The notes: generated by a model from the sequence alone, not told the origin. A stretch of DNA of 64,000 bases from Actomonas sp051209155 (GCA_051209155.1 JBPJGB010000002.1), one strand, 5' to 3'. Positions 1 through 8,364 are shown, counted from the first letter of the stretch. Numbers and translations are program-made.

Positions 1-123
1 TTTGGCGACTGGTTTCTCTACAGTGCGGCCTTGGACTTTGAGTTCGACTGGTCGTTCACCCTGCCGGTCGTGTCGTCCTGGGCGTTGGGGCCCGCGGAGG
101 AGCGCGGGAAGGGGAGCGCATGA
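1..123 (+). CDS. C-terminal fragment of an unidentified protein
   Basis: The window opens inside a reading frame in frame 1 that runs for 40 codons to a TGA at 121-123. The visible tail is aromatic and hydrophobic (FGDWFLYSAALDFEFDWSFT) followed by a short charged end (PAEERGKGSA), which could suit a membrane or secreted protein. Its stop overlaps the ATG of the next gene in an ATGA arrangement, so the two are probably translationally coupled in one operon. Too little is present to name a family. Confidence 0.55.
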   Translation, partial: FGDWFLYSAALDFEFDWSFTLPVVSSWALGPAEERGKGSA

Positions 124-860
124 AGGCTTCGACCACGATCAACGTCTGTGGGCTGGCGGCAGTCACAGCGCGGTGGGAGCAGGCGCCGGAGACGATCCTA
201 CGCTTGTTTTTCGATTATCCGACCGGCCGAAAGATCGGTGGCATCACCAAGTCGCTGGCTCAGGCGCGCAAAGTTTATCGCTGCGTGGAGCCGGCCGAAT
301 TGGAAAAAGTCGCCGGGACGGTGCACCACGGCGGCATCGTGGCGGTGGTCTACGCTCCGCCGCCCAATTCCCCCAAGCGTGGCGACCCGGAGCAGTGGGC
401 GGCTGACGGCGCGCGCGGACTCGTGCTCGATCGCGTGGGCAACGCGCACAATCTCGGCGCGATCGCGCGCACCGCCGCGTTTTACGGGGTCAAGCATATC
501 ATCATTACGGATACAGCGGACACCGCGCGGCCGAACGACGCGGCCTATCGCGTGGCGGAAGGCGGGATGGAGGCGGTGCAGGTGTGGCAGCCGCGCAACC
601 TGATCGCCTTGCTGAAAGATTTGAAAGCGGCGGGTTACGCGCTGGTCGGCGCGGCGACGCGCGAAGGCTCCGACCGGGTCGGCGGCCTGGCCGCGAAACA
701 ACCGGTGATGCTGGTGCTGGGGAATGAAGAGCACGGCCTGAGCGACGAGGTCGCGGCCCTGTGCACCCACCGCGTGACGCTGGCCGGCACGGGAGCGGTG
801 GAATCGCTCAACGTTTCGGTGGCGGGCGCGATCCTGATGGATCGACTGTGGGGCCGTTGA
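120..860 (+). CDS. TrmH/SpoU-family RNA 2'-O-ribose methyltransferase
   Basis: A SPOUT-class enzyme that would transfer a methyl group from SAM to a ribose 2'-OH in rRNA or tRNA; the exact target cannot be read from sequence. All three family motifs are visible in the C-terminal half: GLVLDRVGNAHNLGAIARTA near residues 99-118, LVLGNEEHGLSDE near 190-202, and VESLNVSVAGAIL near 226-238, which forms the SAM-binding knot. The first ~85 residues (VCGLAAVTARW to GIVAVVY) look like the SpoU substrate-binding domain. At 246 aa it has the usual length for the YfiF/RlmB-like branch. The start overlaps the preceding stop by ATGA. Confidence 0.9.
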   Translation: MKASTTINVCGLAAVTARWEQAPETILRLFFDYPTGRKIGGITKSLAQARKVYRCVEPAELEKVAGTVHHGGIVAVVYAPPPNSPKRGDPEQWAADGARGLVLDRVGNAHNLGAIARTAAFYGVKHIIITDTADTARPNDAAYRVAEGGMEAVQVWQPRNLIALLKDLKAAGYALVGAATREGSDRVGGLAAKQPVMLVLGNEEHGLSDEVAALCTHRVTLAGTGAVESLNVSVAGAILMDRLWGR

Positions 861-911
861 GCTGAAACGGCGTTGCCGTGCGGGCGCCGCGCAGTCAGAT
901 TGCGTTACCCC

Positions 912-2303
912 ATGCGACTCGACGGCTGCTCCCTGCTTCTGGTGGAAGACGAACCCCTGCTTCGGCGGCGCTTCACGGCGCAGTTGGAAAAGCACGGCGC
1001 GGAGGTTTCGGCCGCGGCCACGCTGGCGGAAGCGCGCCGTTTGTTGGCCGACCTGGCCTTTGATTTCGCGCTGCTCGATGTGAATCTGCCCGATGGCCGC
1101 AGCCTCGATCTGCTGCGGGACGGGGCGGTGGGGGGCGACACGGTCGTGGTGGTGATGACCGCGGAAGGAGGTGTGGAGGGCGCGGTTGAGGCCATGCGCC
1201 TGGGGGCGGCCGATTATCTGGTGAAACCCTTTGAGGCGGCGGAGGCGGCGGTGCGGTTGGCGCGGGCGCAGCAATCCCGCCGCAAGGCGCGCGGCGAGGC
1301 TCATCGGGAAGCCCGGGAGGTGGCGCAGGACGGCGCCTTGGTATTTGGTTCGTCGTTACAGGGAGTGCGTTCCTTGCTCGACAAGATCGTCGCGGCCGAC
1401 CGACGGGTGGAGGCGGCGCGCGGCGCGCCGGCGCCGGTGTTGATCGAGGGGGAAACGGGCACGGGCAAAACCTCGTTTGCGCGGTGGCTGCACCGCAATG
1501 GCCCGCGCGCGAAGGGCCCTTTGATTGAAGTGAATTGCTCGGCGTTGCCGGACGCGCTGGCGGAATCCGAACTCTTTGGCCATGAGCGCGGCGCGTTCAC
1601 CGACGCGAAGGAGGCGAAGATCGGCCTCATGGAGGCCGCCGATGGCGGCACCTTGTTTTTGGATGAACTCACCAGCCTGTCGGCGGCGGTCCAGGCGAAG
1701 CTGCTGACCGCGATCGAAGACCGCGTAGTGCGGAGACTCGGCGGACAACGCACGATCGCGGTCGACGTGCGCATCGTGGCCGCGGCGCAGGGAGACTTGG
1801 CGGCGCGGGTCGCGGCCGGTGAGTTTCGCGAAGACCTACGGCAACGGCTCGACCTGTTTCGCGTGCGCATTCCGCCGTTGCGTGAACGCGGCGAGGACGT
1901 TGTCGCGCTCGCCGAAGCCCTGGCCGAGCGGATCGCGGCGCGTTATGGCCTGCGGGTCGGGGCGATTCCGGCGATCGGTCGCACGCGGCTGCTGGCGCAC
2001 ACCTGGCCGGGAAACGTGCGTGAGTTGGCGCACGAGATTGAGCGCTCGGTGGTGTTTGACGACGATCAGCTTACGTTTGCCGGACTGGCCGGGGCGGACG
2101 AGGCGGAGCCCTCCGGCGCTTGGCTGCGGCGGGGCTTTCGGTTTCCGGAGGAGGGCGGCTTCGAGCTGGAAGCAGCGATCGACCAACTCGTGGATCGAGC
2201 CTTGGCGCAGGCGGCCGGCAATGTGTCTGCCGCGGCCCGGCTGCTCGGCGTGCCGCGCGACACCGTGCGCTACCGTTTGAAACGTCGCGACGGCGGCGAA
2301 TGA
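912..2303 (+). CDS. Sigma-54-dependent response regulator (REC-AAA+-Fis HTH)
   Basis: An NtrC-type activator. The receiver domain (residues ~5-120) has the acidic pair E12/D13, phospho-acceptor D56 (ALLDVNLP), T83 and K105 (DYLVKPF). The AAA+ domain has Walker A GETGTGKT (180-187), a sigma-54 contact loop reading GAFTDA (227-232) where GAFTGA is the textbook form, Walker B TLFLDE (~247) and the arginine-rich RQRLDLFRVRIPPLRERG. A Fis-type helix-turn-helix closes the protein (AAGNVSAAARLLGVPRDTVR). An upstream in-frame start at 873 exists, but the ATG at 912 places the receiver fold at the N-terminus as usual. The probable kinase partner is at 4308, and a probable target promoter lies directly downstream. 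Confidence 0.92.
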   Translation: MRLDGCSLLLVEDEPLLRRRFTAQLEKHGAEVSAAATLAEARRLLADLAFDFALLDVNLPDGRSLDLLRDGAVGGDTVVVVMTAEGGVEGAVEAMRLGAADYLVKPFEAAEAAVRLARAQQSRRKARGEAHREAREVAQDGALVFGSSLQGVRSLLDKIVAADRRVEAARGAPAPVLIEGETGTGKTSFARWLHRNGPRAKGPLIEVNCSALPDALAESELFGHERGAFTDAKEAKIGLMEAADGGTLFLDELTSLSAAVQAKLLTAIEDRVVRRLGGQRTIAVDVRIVAAAQGDLAARVAAGEFREDLRQRLDLFRVRIPPLRERGEDVVALAEALAERIAARYGLRVGAIPAIGRTRLLAHTWPGNVRELAHEIERSVVFDDDQLTFAGLAGADEAEPSGAWLRRGFRFPEEGGFELEAAIDQLVDRALAQAAGNVSAAARLLGVPRDTVRYRLKRRDGGE

Positions 2304-2314
2304 ACGCCGCCGGC

Positions 2315-2330
2315 TGGGAAGTATTTCCCA
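2315..2330. promoter_or_regulatory. Upstream activator palindrome 1 (TGGGAA-N4-TTCCCA)
   Basis: A perfect inverted repeat TGGGAA-gtat-TTCCCA begins 12 bp after the stop of the sigma-54 activator gene. A second copy of the same motif is centred 33 bp downstream, about three helical turns away, as expected for two activator dimers binding the same DNA face. Both lie about 90-130 bp upstream of the -24/-12 promoter. Assignment to the response regulator encoded just upstream is inference. Confidence 0.7.
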
Positions 2331-2346
2331 CCGCTCGCACCCGGGG

Positions 2347-2364
2347 TTGGGAAATAGTTCCCAA
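2347..2364. promoter_or_regulatory. Upstream activator palindrome 2 (TTGGGAA-N4-TTCCCAA)
   Basis: The second copy of the palindrome, extended by one base pair per arm: TTGGGAA-atag-TTCCCAA. It is centred at about 2355.5, some 87 bp before the -24 element at 2441. Its shared core TGGGAA-N4-TTCCCA, its spacing from copy 1 and its position between the activator gene and a sigma-54 promoter together support an enhancer-like activator site. Confidence 0.7.
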
Positions 2365-2440
2365 TCCTCGCGAGGGTCCTGATCGCCCGATTATCATGTA
2401 AGTAACCTTAAGGCAGCGAGAAACGTCTCTTTTCTATCGT

Positions 2441-2456
2441 TGGCACGTCCAGTGCA
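2441..2456 (+). promoter_or_regulatory. Sigma-54 (-24/-12) promoter
   Basis: TGGCACG-tcca-GTGCA matches the RpoN consensus TGGCACG-N4-TTGCA with one mismatch in the -12 box. The invariant GG (2442-2443) and GC (2454-2455) are 12 bp apart, exactly the required phasing. The predicted transcript start is about 2467, leaving a leader of roughly 40 nt before the ATG at 2509. Two activator-type palindromes sit upstream. Confidence 0.8.
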
Positions 2457-2508
2457 GGGTTCAGGAGCACCAGCACTTTTCCAAATCACTCACCCGGAGA
2501 ACATCATC

Positions 2509-2940
2509 ATGAAAGCCTCCCTTCTCAAAATCCTCACCCTTACCGCCACTGTTGGCGTGGTCGGTTCATTGGCACAGACCGATGGCACGGCCCAGCCGGT
2601 CGATCCCGGTCCCGTCACCGCGGTGCCCGGTCAAGGCCCGCGAGTTCGCGCTCACGTCCCGGACGCCATGCGCCTGCCTGGCTATGAAAACCTGCCGACC
2701 GAAGTGCAGGACCTCGTCAACCGCTTTCAACAGCAACGTCAGGACTGGGTCGCCAACCGACGCCAGTTGCTTGCGCGCCTGCAGGATATGACGGCCGAGG
2801 AACGCGAAGCGGCCATCGCTGAGTTGCGAGAACTGCAACGCACCCAAGTGCGCGAACAACGCGAGCTTGCCCGCCAAATCCGCGACGAAATGCGCGAGCT
2901 GCGCAACGCCCGCCGGCGCGCCGGCGGTGGCGGTGGCTGA
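2509..2940 (+). CDS. Small secreted Arg/Glu-rich coiled-coil protein, sigma-54 target
   Basis: A 143-aa protein of no recognised family. It begins with a Sec-type signal peptide (MKASLLKILTLTATVGVVG, cut probably near SLAQ). The C-terminal ~85 residues are almost entirely Q, E, R, L and A in a helical heptad-like pattern (LVNRFQQQRQDW, AEEREAAIAELRELQ, VREQRELARQIRDEM), ending in a Gly tail. This resembles periplasmic Spy/CpxP-type or spacer coiled-coil proteins, but no family motif proves that. The ATG at 2509 is chosen because it starts the signal peptide and lies ~40 nt after the predicted sigma-54 start site. A strong hairpin terminator follows, so it is probably a single-gene transcript. 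Confidence 0.8.
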   Translation: MKASLLKILTLTATVGVVGSLAQTDGTAQPVDPGPVTAVPGQGPRVRAHVPDAMRLPGYENLPTEVQDLVNRFQQQRQDWVANRRQLLARLQDMTAEEREAAIAELRELQRTQVREQRELARQIRDEMRELRNARRRAGGGGG

Positions 2941-2985
2941 TCTTTCGACGGCACGATTTCACGCTGGTTCGTGACGTCGTTAACG

Positions 2986-3015
2986 CCGGATGGGTCACCT
3001 CGGTGACCCATCCGG
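2986..3015 (+). terminator. Hairpin terminator after the sigma-54 target gene
   Basis: A perfect 13-bp stem (CCGGATGGGTCAC / GTGACCCATCCGG) with a CTCG tetraloop, followed by only a short TTT run. It begins 45 bp after the stop at 2940. Such stability between co-directional genes suggests that the small secreted gene is transcribed separately from the gene at 3095. Confidence 0.75.
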
Positions 3016-3094
3016 TTTCCCGACCCGATCCGCGCCAACCGTGCCTCCGCTATTCTTCCTCTCTTTCAACCCCCCCTCCATCCTTTCCACCAGC

Positions 3095-4282
3095 GTGAAG
3101 AGAATCCCCGAAATCTCCCGGCCGCGTCGCTTGTGCGGTGTCGCGCTGCTGTTGGTTGCGACCCTCTCGGGGCAGGCCCAGGAGACGGACGATCTAGCCC
3201 TCGCCGCCGCGGAAGATGAGCTCACGCCGGAATTGGCGGCGTTGCTCGACGACCTGCGACCAGGGGCGTGGCAGACGTTGGCCGGTGTATCCGCCGCGTG
3301 GGGACAGCGAAGCAACCCGGGGCTCAGCACGATTGCGGCAGAGTCGGCGACTTTCGGTCAGCTGGGACTGGAGGGATTCGCACTGCGCGAATCGGAGCGA
3401 TTCGATGCGTTGGCACTGCTCGATGGCTACGCGCGCTGGTATGACGGCCATCCCGCGGTCGACGACGAGCAGGCATGGTTTGGTCGCGGCGAGGCCCGTT
3501 GGCGGCCGTGGGCGTGGGTGCAAGCCAGCGGCAGCCTGCAGGGGTATTGGCAGGATCAAGTGCTGGACATCACCGAGTCCATCGGCGCGCGCACCGTGGT
3601 GCCGGTGAAAGTGGCGGGCGGCGATCTCGGCGGCCAACTGCGGCTGCAATTGCCGTGGGGTTTCGCCGTGCAGGGCGGAGCGAAGGCACGGCGGGCGGAC
3701 TATCAGGAAGTGCCCGAGGACCATGCTGCGCGCGAGTGGCGGGGTGAACTGATTTGGTCGCCGGCTGCTTGGCTGGAGTTTGCCGGCGCGCAGGTGTCCG
3801 CTGCGCGGGACTACGATTTCCGCGGCGAGGCGACCACGGGAGGACGCATTCTCGAAGACACGCGGCTCGGCTTCGATCAGACCGGCACGGAGGCGCGGGC
3901 GCGGGTGCGTTTCGTGGCGGCGGGGCGTTGGACGCTCGAGGGGCGTTGGGGAACCCTGGAGAACCGTGACGGGACTTCGGGGTTTTATGACTACGACCGT
4001 GATCGCTGGTCGCTCGACGTGGAGTGGGCCTGGCGGAACTGGACGGTGCGCGGTCGGACGGAGCGCAGTGAGGTGACCTATCTCGTGCAGACCGTGGGAG
4101 CGGGGCTCACGCCGGATCCGCGCACGCAACAGGATACCGTGTGGGAGGCGGAACTGCGCCGCGGTTTGGGCGAGCGTTGGGAGGTGTTTGGCCAGTTCCA
4201 ACACGACGAAAGTCTGAGCAACGAAACCGATGCCAGCTACACCGATGAGATGGTGTGGTTTGGACTGAACCGCCTCTTCTGA
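3095..4282 (+). CDS. Putative outer-membrane beta-barrel protein
   Basis: About 395 aa, no named family recognised. The frame is open through the upstream terminator, so the start must lie downstream of 3015. A GTG at 3095 gives a plausible signal peptide (VKRIPEISRPRRLCGVALLLVATLSGQAQ); the start is uncertain because no good ribosome site is visible. The mature part shows repeated amphipathic strands rich in W, Y, R and G (WVQASGSLQGYW, WTLEGRWGTLENRD, WTVRGRTERSEVTYLV, WEVFGQFQHDES) and ends in Phe (WFGLNRLF), the classical BamA-recognition end of outer-membrane barrels. It sits between the sigma-54 target and the histidine kinase at 4308, so it may be part of the stimulus or output of that pathway (inference). 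Confidence 0.7.
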   Translation: MKRIPEISRPRRLCGVALLLVATLSGQAQETDDLALAAAEDELTPELAALLDDLRPGAWQTLAGVSAAWGQRSNPGLSTIAAESATFGQLGLEGFALRESERFDALALLDGYARWYDGHPAVDDEQAWFGRGEARWRPWAWVQASGSLQGYWQDQVLDITESIGARTVVPVKVAGGDLGGQLRLQLPWGFAVQGGAKARRADYQEVPEDHAAREWRGELIWSPAAWLEFAGAQVSAARDYDFRGEATTGGRILEDTRLGFDQTGTEARARVRFVAAGRWTLEGRWGTLENRDGTSGFYDYDRDRWSLDVEWAWRNWTVRGRTERSEVTYLVQTVGAGLTPDPRTQQDTVWEAELRRGLGERWEVFGQFQHDESLSNETDASYTDEMVWFGLNRLF

Positions 4283-4307
4283 CGCTAATTTTCATCGCCG
4301 ATCACCG

Positions 4308-5672
4308 ATGCCGCGAAGCCTCAGCTCCCGCCAAGTCCAATGGACCGCCCTGCTCGCCGCAGCGTTGTTGCTGCTGGCGCTGGTCGGCATGGTCGCCTGG
4401 CCCGTTCGGCGGGAGCTGCAGGGCGGGGTGTTGGACCGCGAGGCGGCGGCGGTCGCGGCGGTCGCGCGGTTGCAGCGCGATCTTGGAGAGACGCGCTTTG
4501 CCCAGCTCGGACTCGAGGCGACGATCGATGACGTGTTCGAGGCGTTGCTGGAGTCCTCGCGTCTCGAAGGTGTGGCGGCGATACAAGTTTATGGTGCCGA
4601 CGGCGCCGCAGCGCGTGAACTCCCCTTGGAGGCTTATGTCGACGAGCTCGCGCCGGCGAAGCGAACGGAAGAGGCGCGGGCGCGGTTTCATCCCGGCGCG
4701 CCACCGGCCGACGCCGCCGGCGAAGCGTTGGCCCTGACGCCGGGGCCGTGGGTCGAAGTGATCGTTCCCCTCGCGTTGCCAGGCGAGAACGCGCATCGCG
4801 GCTGGGTGCGCTATTGGAAGGACGGACGACCGATGGCGGCGGAATTGGCGGCGGTGGATCGTCAGTTGCTGACCGTGGTTGGTTGGGCCGGCGGCCTGGG
4901 CGCGGTGGTGTTGGTCGGCGGGTTGAGCTGGGCCTTTGCCCGGTTGCGGCGACAGGCCGAGGACTTGGCGCACGCGAACCGCGAGTTGCTGCTGCACACC
5001 AAGACCGCGGCGATTGGCGCGATCAGCTCACACCTCATCCACGGGTTGAAGAATCCGCTCGCGGGGCTGGCAGGCTTCATGGCCGAAGAGCCGGAATCCC
5101 GGGGTAGAAGCCCGGGTGAAGCCTGGCTCGAAGCGGCCGCGACCACCCGACGCGTGCGCGGCATGATCAATGAAGTGCTGGCGGTGCTGCAGGACGAACG
5201 CGACGGCACCGACTACACCGTGACGGCCGCGGAGGTGTGCGCGGCGGCGACGGCGCGGGTGGAGAACGCCCTGGCCAAAGCGGAACTCACGTTGCGCGTT
5301 TCCGCGGATGGCGCTGTGCCGGCGATGGATGGCCGCACGGCGGCGTTGGTTGGGTTGGTGCTCGGCAACCTGCTCGACAATGCCATCGCGGCGACGCCGC
5401 GCGGGGGCAGCATCACGGTGCGTTGCCAAAGCGAGTCGGGAACCATTTGTATTGAAGTGGAGGATACGGGGCCGGGTTTGCCGGCGGCGGTGCGGGCGGC
5501 GGCGTTTGCGCCGGTGCAAAGCACCAAGGCCAGCGGGGCGGGACTCGGGCTGGCGCTCAGTCGGCAATTGGCGCGGCACGCCGGCGGCAGCCTGACGGTT
5601 GCCCGAAGCGACGCGCGCGGCACTTGCTTTCAGCTCTGCGTGCCGGTCACGGTGGAAAGGACCCTGTCATGA
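4308..5672 (+). CDS. Sensor histidine kinase, probable partner of the sigma-54 regulator
   Basis: 454 aa. TM1 (residues ~13-31) and TM2 (~188-210) flank a ~150-residue periplasmic sensor region of no recognised fold. A short coiled linker (LRRQAEDLAHANRELL) leads to the H-box HLIHGLKNPLAG, with H245 the likely phospho-site. The catalytic domain shows the N-box LVLGNLLDNAIAATPRGG, G1 EDTGPGLP and G2 GAGLGLALSRQLARHAGG. Layout and compact C-terminal kinase core resemble NtrB-type kinases that serve sigma-54 regulators, and the only such regulator nearby is at 912. The stop overlaps the next ATG (ATGA at 5669-5672), implying coupling to the propeller gene. Confidence 0.9.
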   Translation: MPRSLSSRQVQWTALLAAALLLLALVGMVAWPVRRELQGGVLDREAAAVAAVARLQRDLGETRFAQLGLEATIDDVFEALLESSRLEGVAAIQVYGADGAAARELPLEAYVDELAPAKRTEEARARFHPGAPPADAAGEALALTPGPWVEVIVPLALPGENAHRGWVRYWKDGRPMAAELAAVDRQLLTVVGWAGGLGAVVLVGGLSWAFARLRRQAEDLAHANRELLLHTKTAAIGAISSHLIHGLKNPLAGLAGFMAEEPESRGRSPGEAWLEAAATTRRVRGMINEVLAVLQDERDGTDYTVTAAEVCAAATARVENALAKAELTLRVSADGAVPAMDGRTAALVGLVLGNLLDNAIAATPRGGSITVRCQSESGTICIEVEDTGPGLPAAVRAAAFAPVQSTKASGAGLGLALSRQLARHAGGSLTVARSDARGTCFQLCVPVTVERTLS

Positions 5673-7663
5673 AATTCGTTCAGTGGTGTCGGCTCGGTTG
5701 GTTGTTGGGATTGGCGGCGGGCTTGGCCGGTGTTCGCGGGCAAAGCGACGGCACACTGTTGTGGACTTACACCACGCTTTCGTCGGCGGCCGGCGGGGCG
5801 ATCGTCTCGGCACCGTCGGTTGATGCAGATGGGACGGTTTATTTTGGTTTGGAGATCGGCAGTTCCTCGGCGCTGATCACGGCGGGTCGGGTGTTGGCGC
5901 TGCGGCCGGATGGTTCGCTGAAGTGGCAGACTAATCTGCCTGATTGGGTCGACGCCTCGCCGCTGGTGGGGCGCGACGGCGAGACACTTTATGTGGGTTG
6001 TTGGGACGGAAAACTGTATGCGCTCGATCGGGGCACCGGGGTGGTGAAGTGGAGCTACGATACGGAGGCCTTCATCAGCGCGAGTGCGGCCCAGGCACCG
6101 GACGGCACGCTGTATGTGCCCGGTGGAGACGGCTTATTGCACGCGTTGACCGAGGCAGGCGCGGTGAAGTGGGTTTTTCCGGCGACCGATTGGATTCAGT
6201 CGGCGCCGACGGTGGCGGCGGATGGCGTGGTCTATTTTGGATCGTGGGACGATTCGTTCTACGCGGTGAATCCCGATGGCACGCTAGTTTATCGTGCGGA
6301 GACGGGTGGCGACGTGGTGGGCGGCGCGGCCATCGCGGCGGACGGCACGGTGGTGTTCGGTTCGCGCGACCGCTATGTGTATGCGCTCAACCTCGACGGA
6401 ACGGCCAAATGGTCGGTGCTGACGGGCGACGGCGTCGAGGCGTCGCCGGTGATTGGCGAGGACGGGACGATCTACATTGGCTCAACCGACGGCGTATTTC
6501 GCGCGATTGCGCCCGACGGCACGATCAAATGGACGCGCGATGTTGGCGCGGAGATCTATGCGACGGCGGCGGTGCGCGCGGACGGATCGATCGTGGTGGG
6601 CGCGAGCGATTATCAGGTGCACGCCTGGGCGGCCGACGGCACCCCGCGGTGGACGGTGGAAGCGGGTGACTGGCTCGACAGCTCGCCGGTGGTGGCGACG
6701 GACGGACGCATTTACGTCGGGAGTTATGACAAGAAGCTCTACGCGATCCACGGCACGAGCGGACCCGAACTCAGCGGGGACTGGCCGCAGTTTCAACGCA
6801 CGGCGCAGCGTGGTGGTTGGCAACCGCGCGGCGAAACGGGGGACGCGACCGGGCGGTTGTTGAACCTGTCGGTGCGCACCAATGCGGGCACGGGCGCGGA
6901 GACCCTGGTGGCGGGTTTCGTGGTGGCAGGCGACGGGCAGCGCGCGATGTTGTTGCGCGGGGTGGGACCGACTCTGGCGCAGGCCTACGGGTTCACGACG
7001 GCGTTGGCCGACACGCAGCTGACGATTTACGCGCCGGGCGGGACGCAGATCGGTTTCAACGACGACTGGGATGCCGACGTCACGGAGGCGGTCGCGATGG
7101 CGGACACGATGTCGAGCCTGGGAGCGTTTCCGTTGGTGAGCGGTGCCGGTGATGCGGCGACCTCGACCTCGTTTGGCGCCGGGGTGAATTCGGTGCACGT
7201 GACGGGTGTCGGCGGACAGACGGGACTCGCGCTGGTTGAGGCCTATGACGCCGGCGGAGATGCCGATACGCGATTGGTCAATGTGTCGGCGCGGAGTCAG
7301 GTGGGGTTGGGAGCGGACGTGTTGATCGCGGGTTTTGTGATCGATGAAACGATGACCCTGCTGGTTCGCGGCGTGGGCCCGGCGTTGACCGGGCACGGTG
7401 TCGACGGCGCGATCAGCAATCCCATCGTGCAGCTGCATGGCGCGAGTGGGTTGATCGCGCAGGTCGACGACCTGGCGGTCACGAGTGACGCGGCGATTGT
7501 TGCGGAGCGGGCGGCGTTGGTGGGGGCGTTTGCGCTTCCGGCCGGCGGCAAGGACGCGGCGATGATCGTGACCGTGCCGGCAGGACTTTACTCCGCGGTG
7601 GTGAAAGGCGCGAACGGCGAGACCGGGGTGGGCCTCGTCGAGGTCTACGTGCTGGCGCCCTGA
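5669..7663 (+). CDS. Secreted PQQ-type beta-propeller protein with two verrucomicrobial C-terminal repeats
   Basis: 664 aa with a signal peptide (MKFVQWCRLGWLLGLAAGLAG). Residues ~25-380 hold repeated blades of the PQQ-like type (for example VYFGSWDDSFYAVNPDGTLV, IYVGSYDKKLYAIHG), the fold found in BamB and quinoprotein dehydrogenases; no catalytic calcium/PQQ site was identified, so a binding or scaffold role is likelier than an enzyme. Residues ~405-535 and ~545-664 are two copies of a domain with the signatures LSVRTNAGTGAETLVAGFVV and VSARSQVGLGADVLIAGFVI, each followed by a LLRGVGP or LVRGVGP segment, frequent in secreted verrucomicrobial proteins. It overlaps the kinase gene by 4 nt. 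Confidence 0.85.
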   Translation: MKFVQWCRLGWLLGLAAGLAGVRGQSDGTLLWTYTTLSSAAGGAIVSAPSVDADGTVYFGLEIGSSSALITAGRVLALRPDGSLKWQTNLPDWVDASPLVGRDGETLYVGCWDGKLYALDRGTGVVKWSYDTEAFISASAAQAPDGTLYVPGGDGLLHALTEAGAVKWVFPATDWIQSAPTVAADGVVYFGSWDDSFYAVNPDGTLVYRAETGGDVVGGAAIAADGTVVFGSRDRYVYALNLDGTAKWSVLTGDGVEASPVIGEDGTIYIGSTDGVFRAIAPDGTIKWTRDVGAEIYATAAVRADGSIVVGASDYQVHAWAADGTPRWTVEAGDWLDSSPVVATDGRIYVGSYDKKLYAIHGTSGPELSGDWPQFQRTAQRGGWQPRGETGDATGRLLNLSVRTNAGTGAETLVAGFVVAGDGQRAMLLRGVGPTLAQAYGFTTALADTQLTIYAPGGTQIGFNDDWDADVTEAVAMADTMSSLGAFPLVSGAGDAATSTSFGAGVNSVHVTGVGGQTGLALVEAYDAGGDADTRLVNVSARSQVGLGADVLIAGFVIDETMTLLVRGVGPALTGHGVDGAISNPIVQLHGASGLIAQVDDLAVTSDAAIVAERAALVGAFALPAGGKDAAMIVTVPAGLYSAVVKGANGETGVGLVEVYVLAP

Positions 7664-7690
7664 GCCATAACCATGCAGTTGAGCGGGTCG

Positions 7691-8221
7691 CTACTCGGCG
7701 GATTCCGGGGCGAGCTGGATGTCGACCATGAGGTCGGTGGCGATCTGTTCGAGGTCGTCGCCGAGCGTATCAAGGTCGAAGCTGTCGGGCACGAAGACCG
7801 TGGCGCTGGCCTTAAAGAGCGTGCCGCCACCGAGTGGAGCCGCGGCGCGTTCGCTTTCGAGTTCCTCGACATTGAGACCGTGCTTGGCGAAGACGCCGGT
7901 GATCTGGCGGAGCAGACCGGGCCGATCCTGCCCGACCAGGTCAACCATGGCGAGGCTGCCCGCGACCGGCGCGGGGGAGGCGTCGTCGGCCTGCACGGTG
8001 ATGGCGAGGCCGCTGGCGACGAGGCCCTCGATGGCGGTGCGCAGGGCGGCGGCCTGGTCCGCTTCGATTTCGACGCGCATGAGGCCGGCGAACTGGCCAC
8101 CGAGGTGGCACATGCGGCTCTCGAGCCAATTGCCGCCGTGGTCGGCGACGGTGCGGGCGAGCGAATCGACGAGGCCGGTGCGGTCGGCTCCGATGACGGT
8201 CATCACAAAAGACGTGAGCAT
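7691..8221 (-). CDS. Two-ACT-domain regulator, GcvR-like
   Basis: 176 aa made of two ACT domains: the first opens with MLTSFVMTVIGADRTGLVDS and includes HGGNWLESRMCHLGGQFAGL, the second has VDLVGQDRPGLLRQITGVFA and the conserved NVEELESE. Such small double-ACT proteins bind amino acids, and GcvR represses the glycine-cleavage operon through GcvA in E. coli; no gcv gene or GcvA homologue is visible here, so the target is unknown. It is convergent with the propeller gene (27 bp between stops). Its upstream region (8222-8529) carries two 19-bp palindromes. Confidence 0.85.
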   Translation of the reverse strand: MLTSFVMTVIGADRTGLVDSLARTVADHGGNWLESRMCHLGGQFAGLMRVEIEADQAAALRTAIEGLVASGLAITVQADDASPAPVAGSLAMVDLVGQDRPGLLRQITGVFAKHGLNVEELESERAAAPLGGGTLFKASATVFVPDSFDLDTLGDDLEQIATDLMVDIQLAPESAE

Positions 8222-8345
8222 GCCGCCAAGCTAGCGTCGCCAGCGGGGCGCCGGCAAGACGGCGCTGCCAGAGTTCTACGGTCCCGGTGGTCGACTCTCC
8301 CGTCCGCAACTTGCCCTCGGCTCGACCGCGCCATGCTGGGTAAAC

Positions 8346-8364
8346 TGTCACCTAATAGGTGACA
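8346..8364. promoter_or_regulatory. 19-bp palindrome, family copy 1
   Basis: TGTCACCTA-A-TAGGTGACA, perfect around a single central base. It shares the form TGTNACYTA-N-TARGTNACA with copies at 8448 and 24348. It lies 125 bp upstream of the ACT-domain start codon on the minus strand. Probably an operator for an unidentified dimeric regulator; a transcript hairpin is the alternative. Confidence 0.55.

Noticed and set aside
2411..2430. GAGA-AACG-TCTC mini-dyad inside the sigma-54 leader region
   Set aside because: A 4-bp arm is within chance expectation, and the spacing does not match an activator or IHF site.
2990..3094. ATG start at 2990 for the outer-membrane protein
   Set aside because: It lies inside the hairpin terminator arm and adds non-signal residues; the GTG at 3095 gives a signal peptide.
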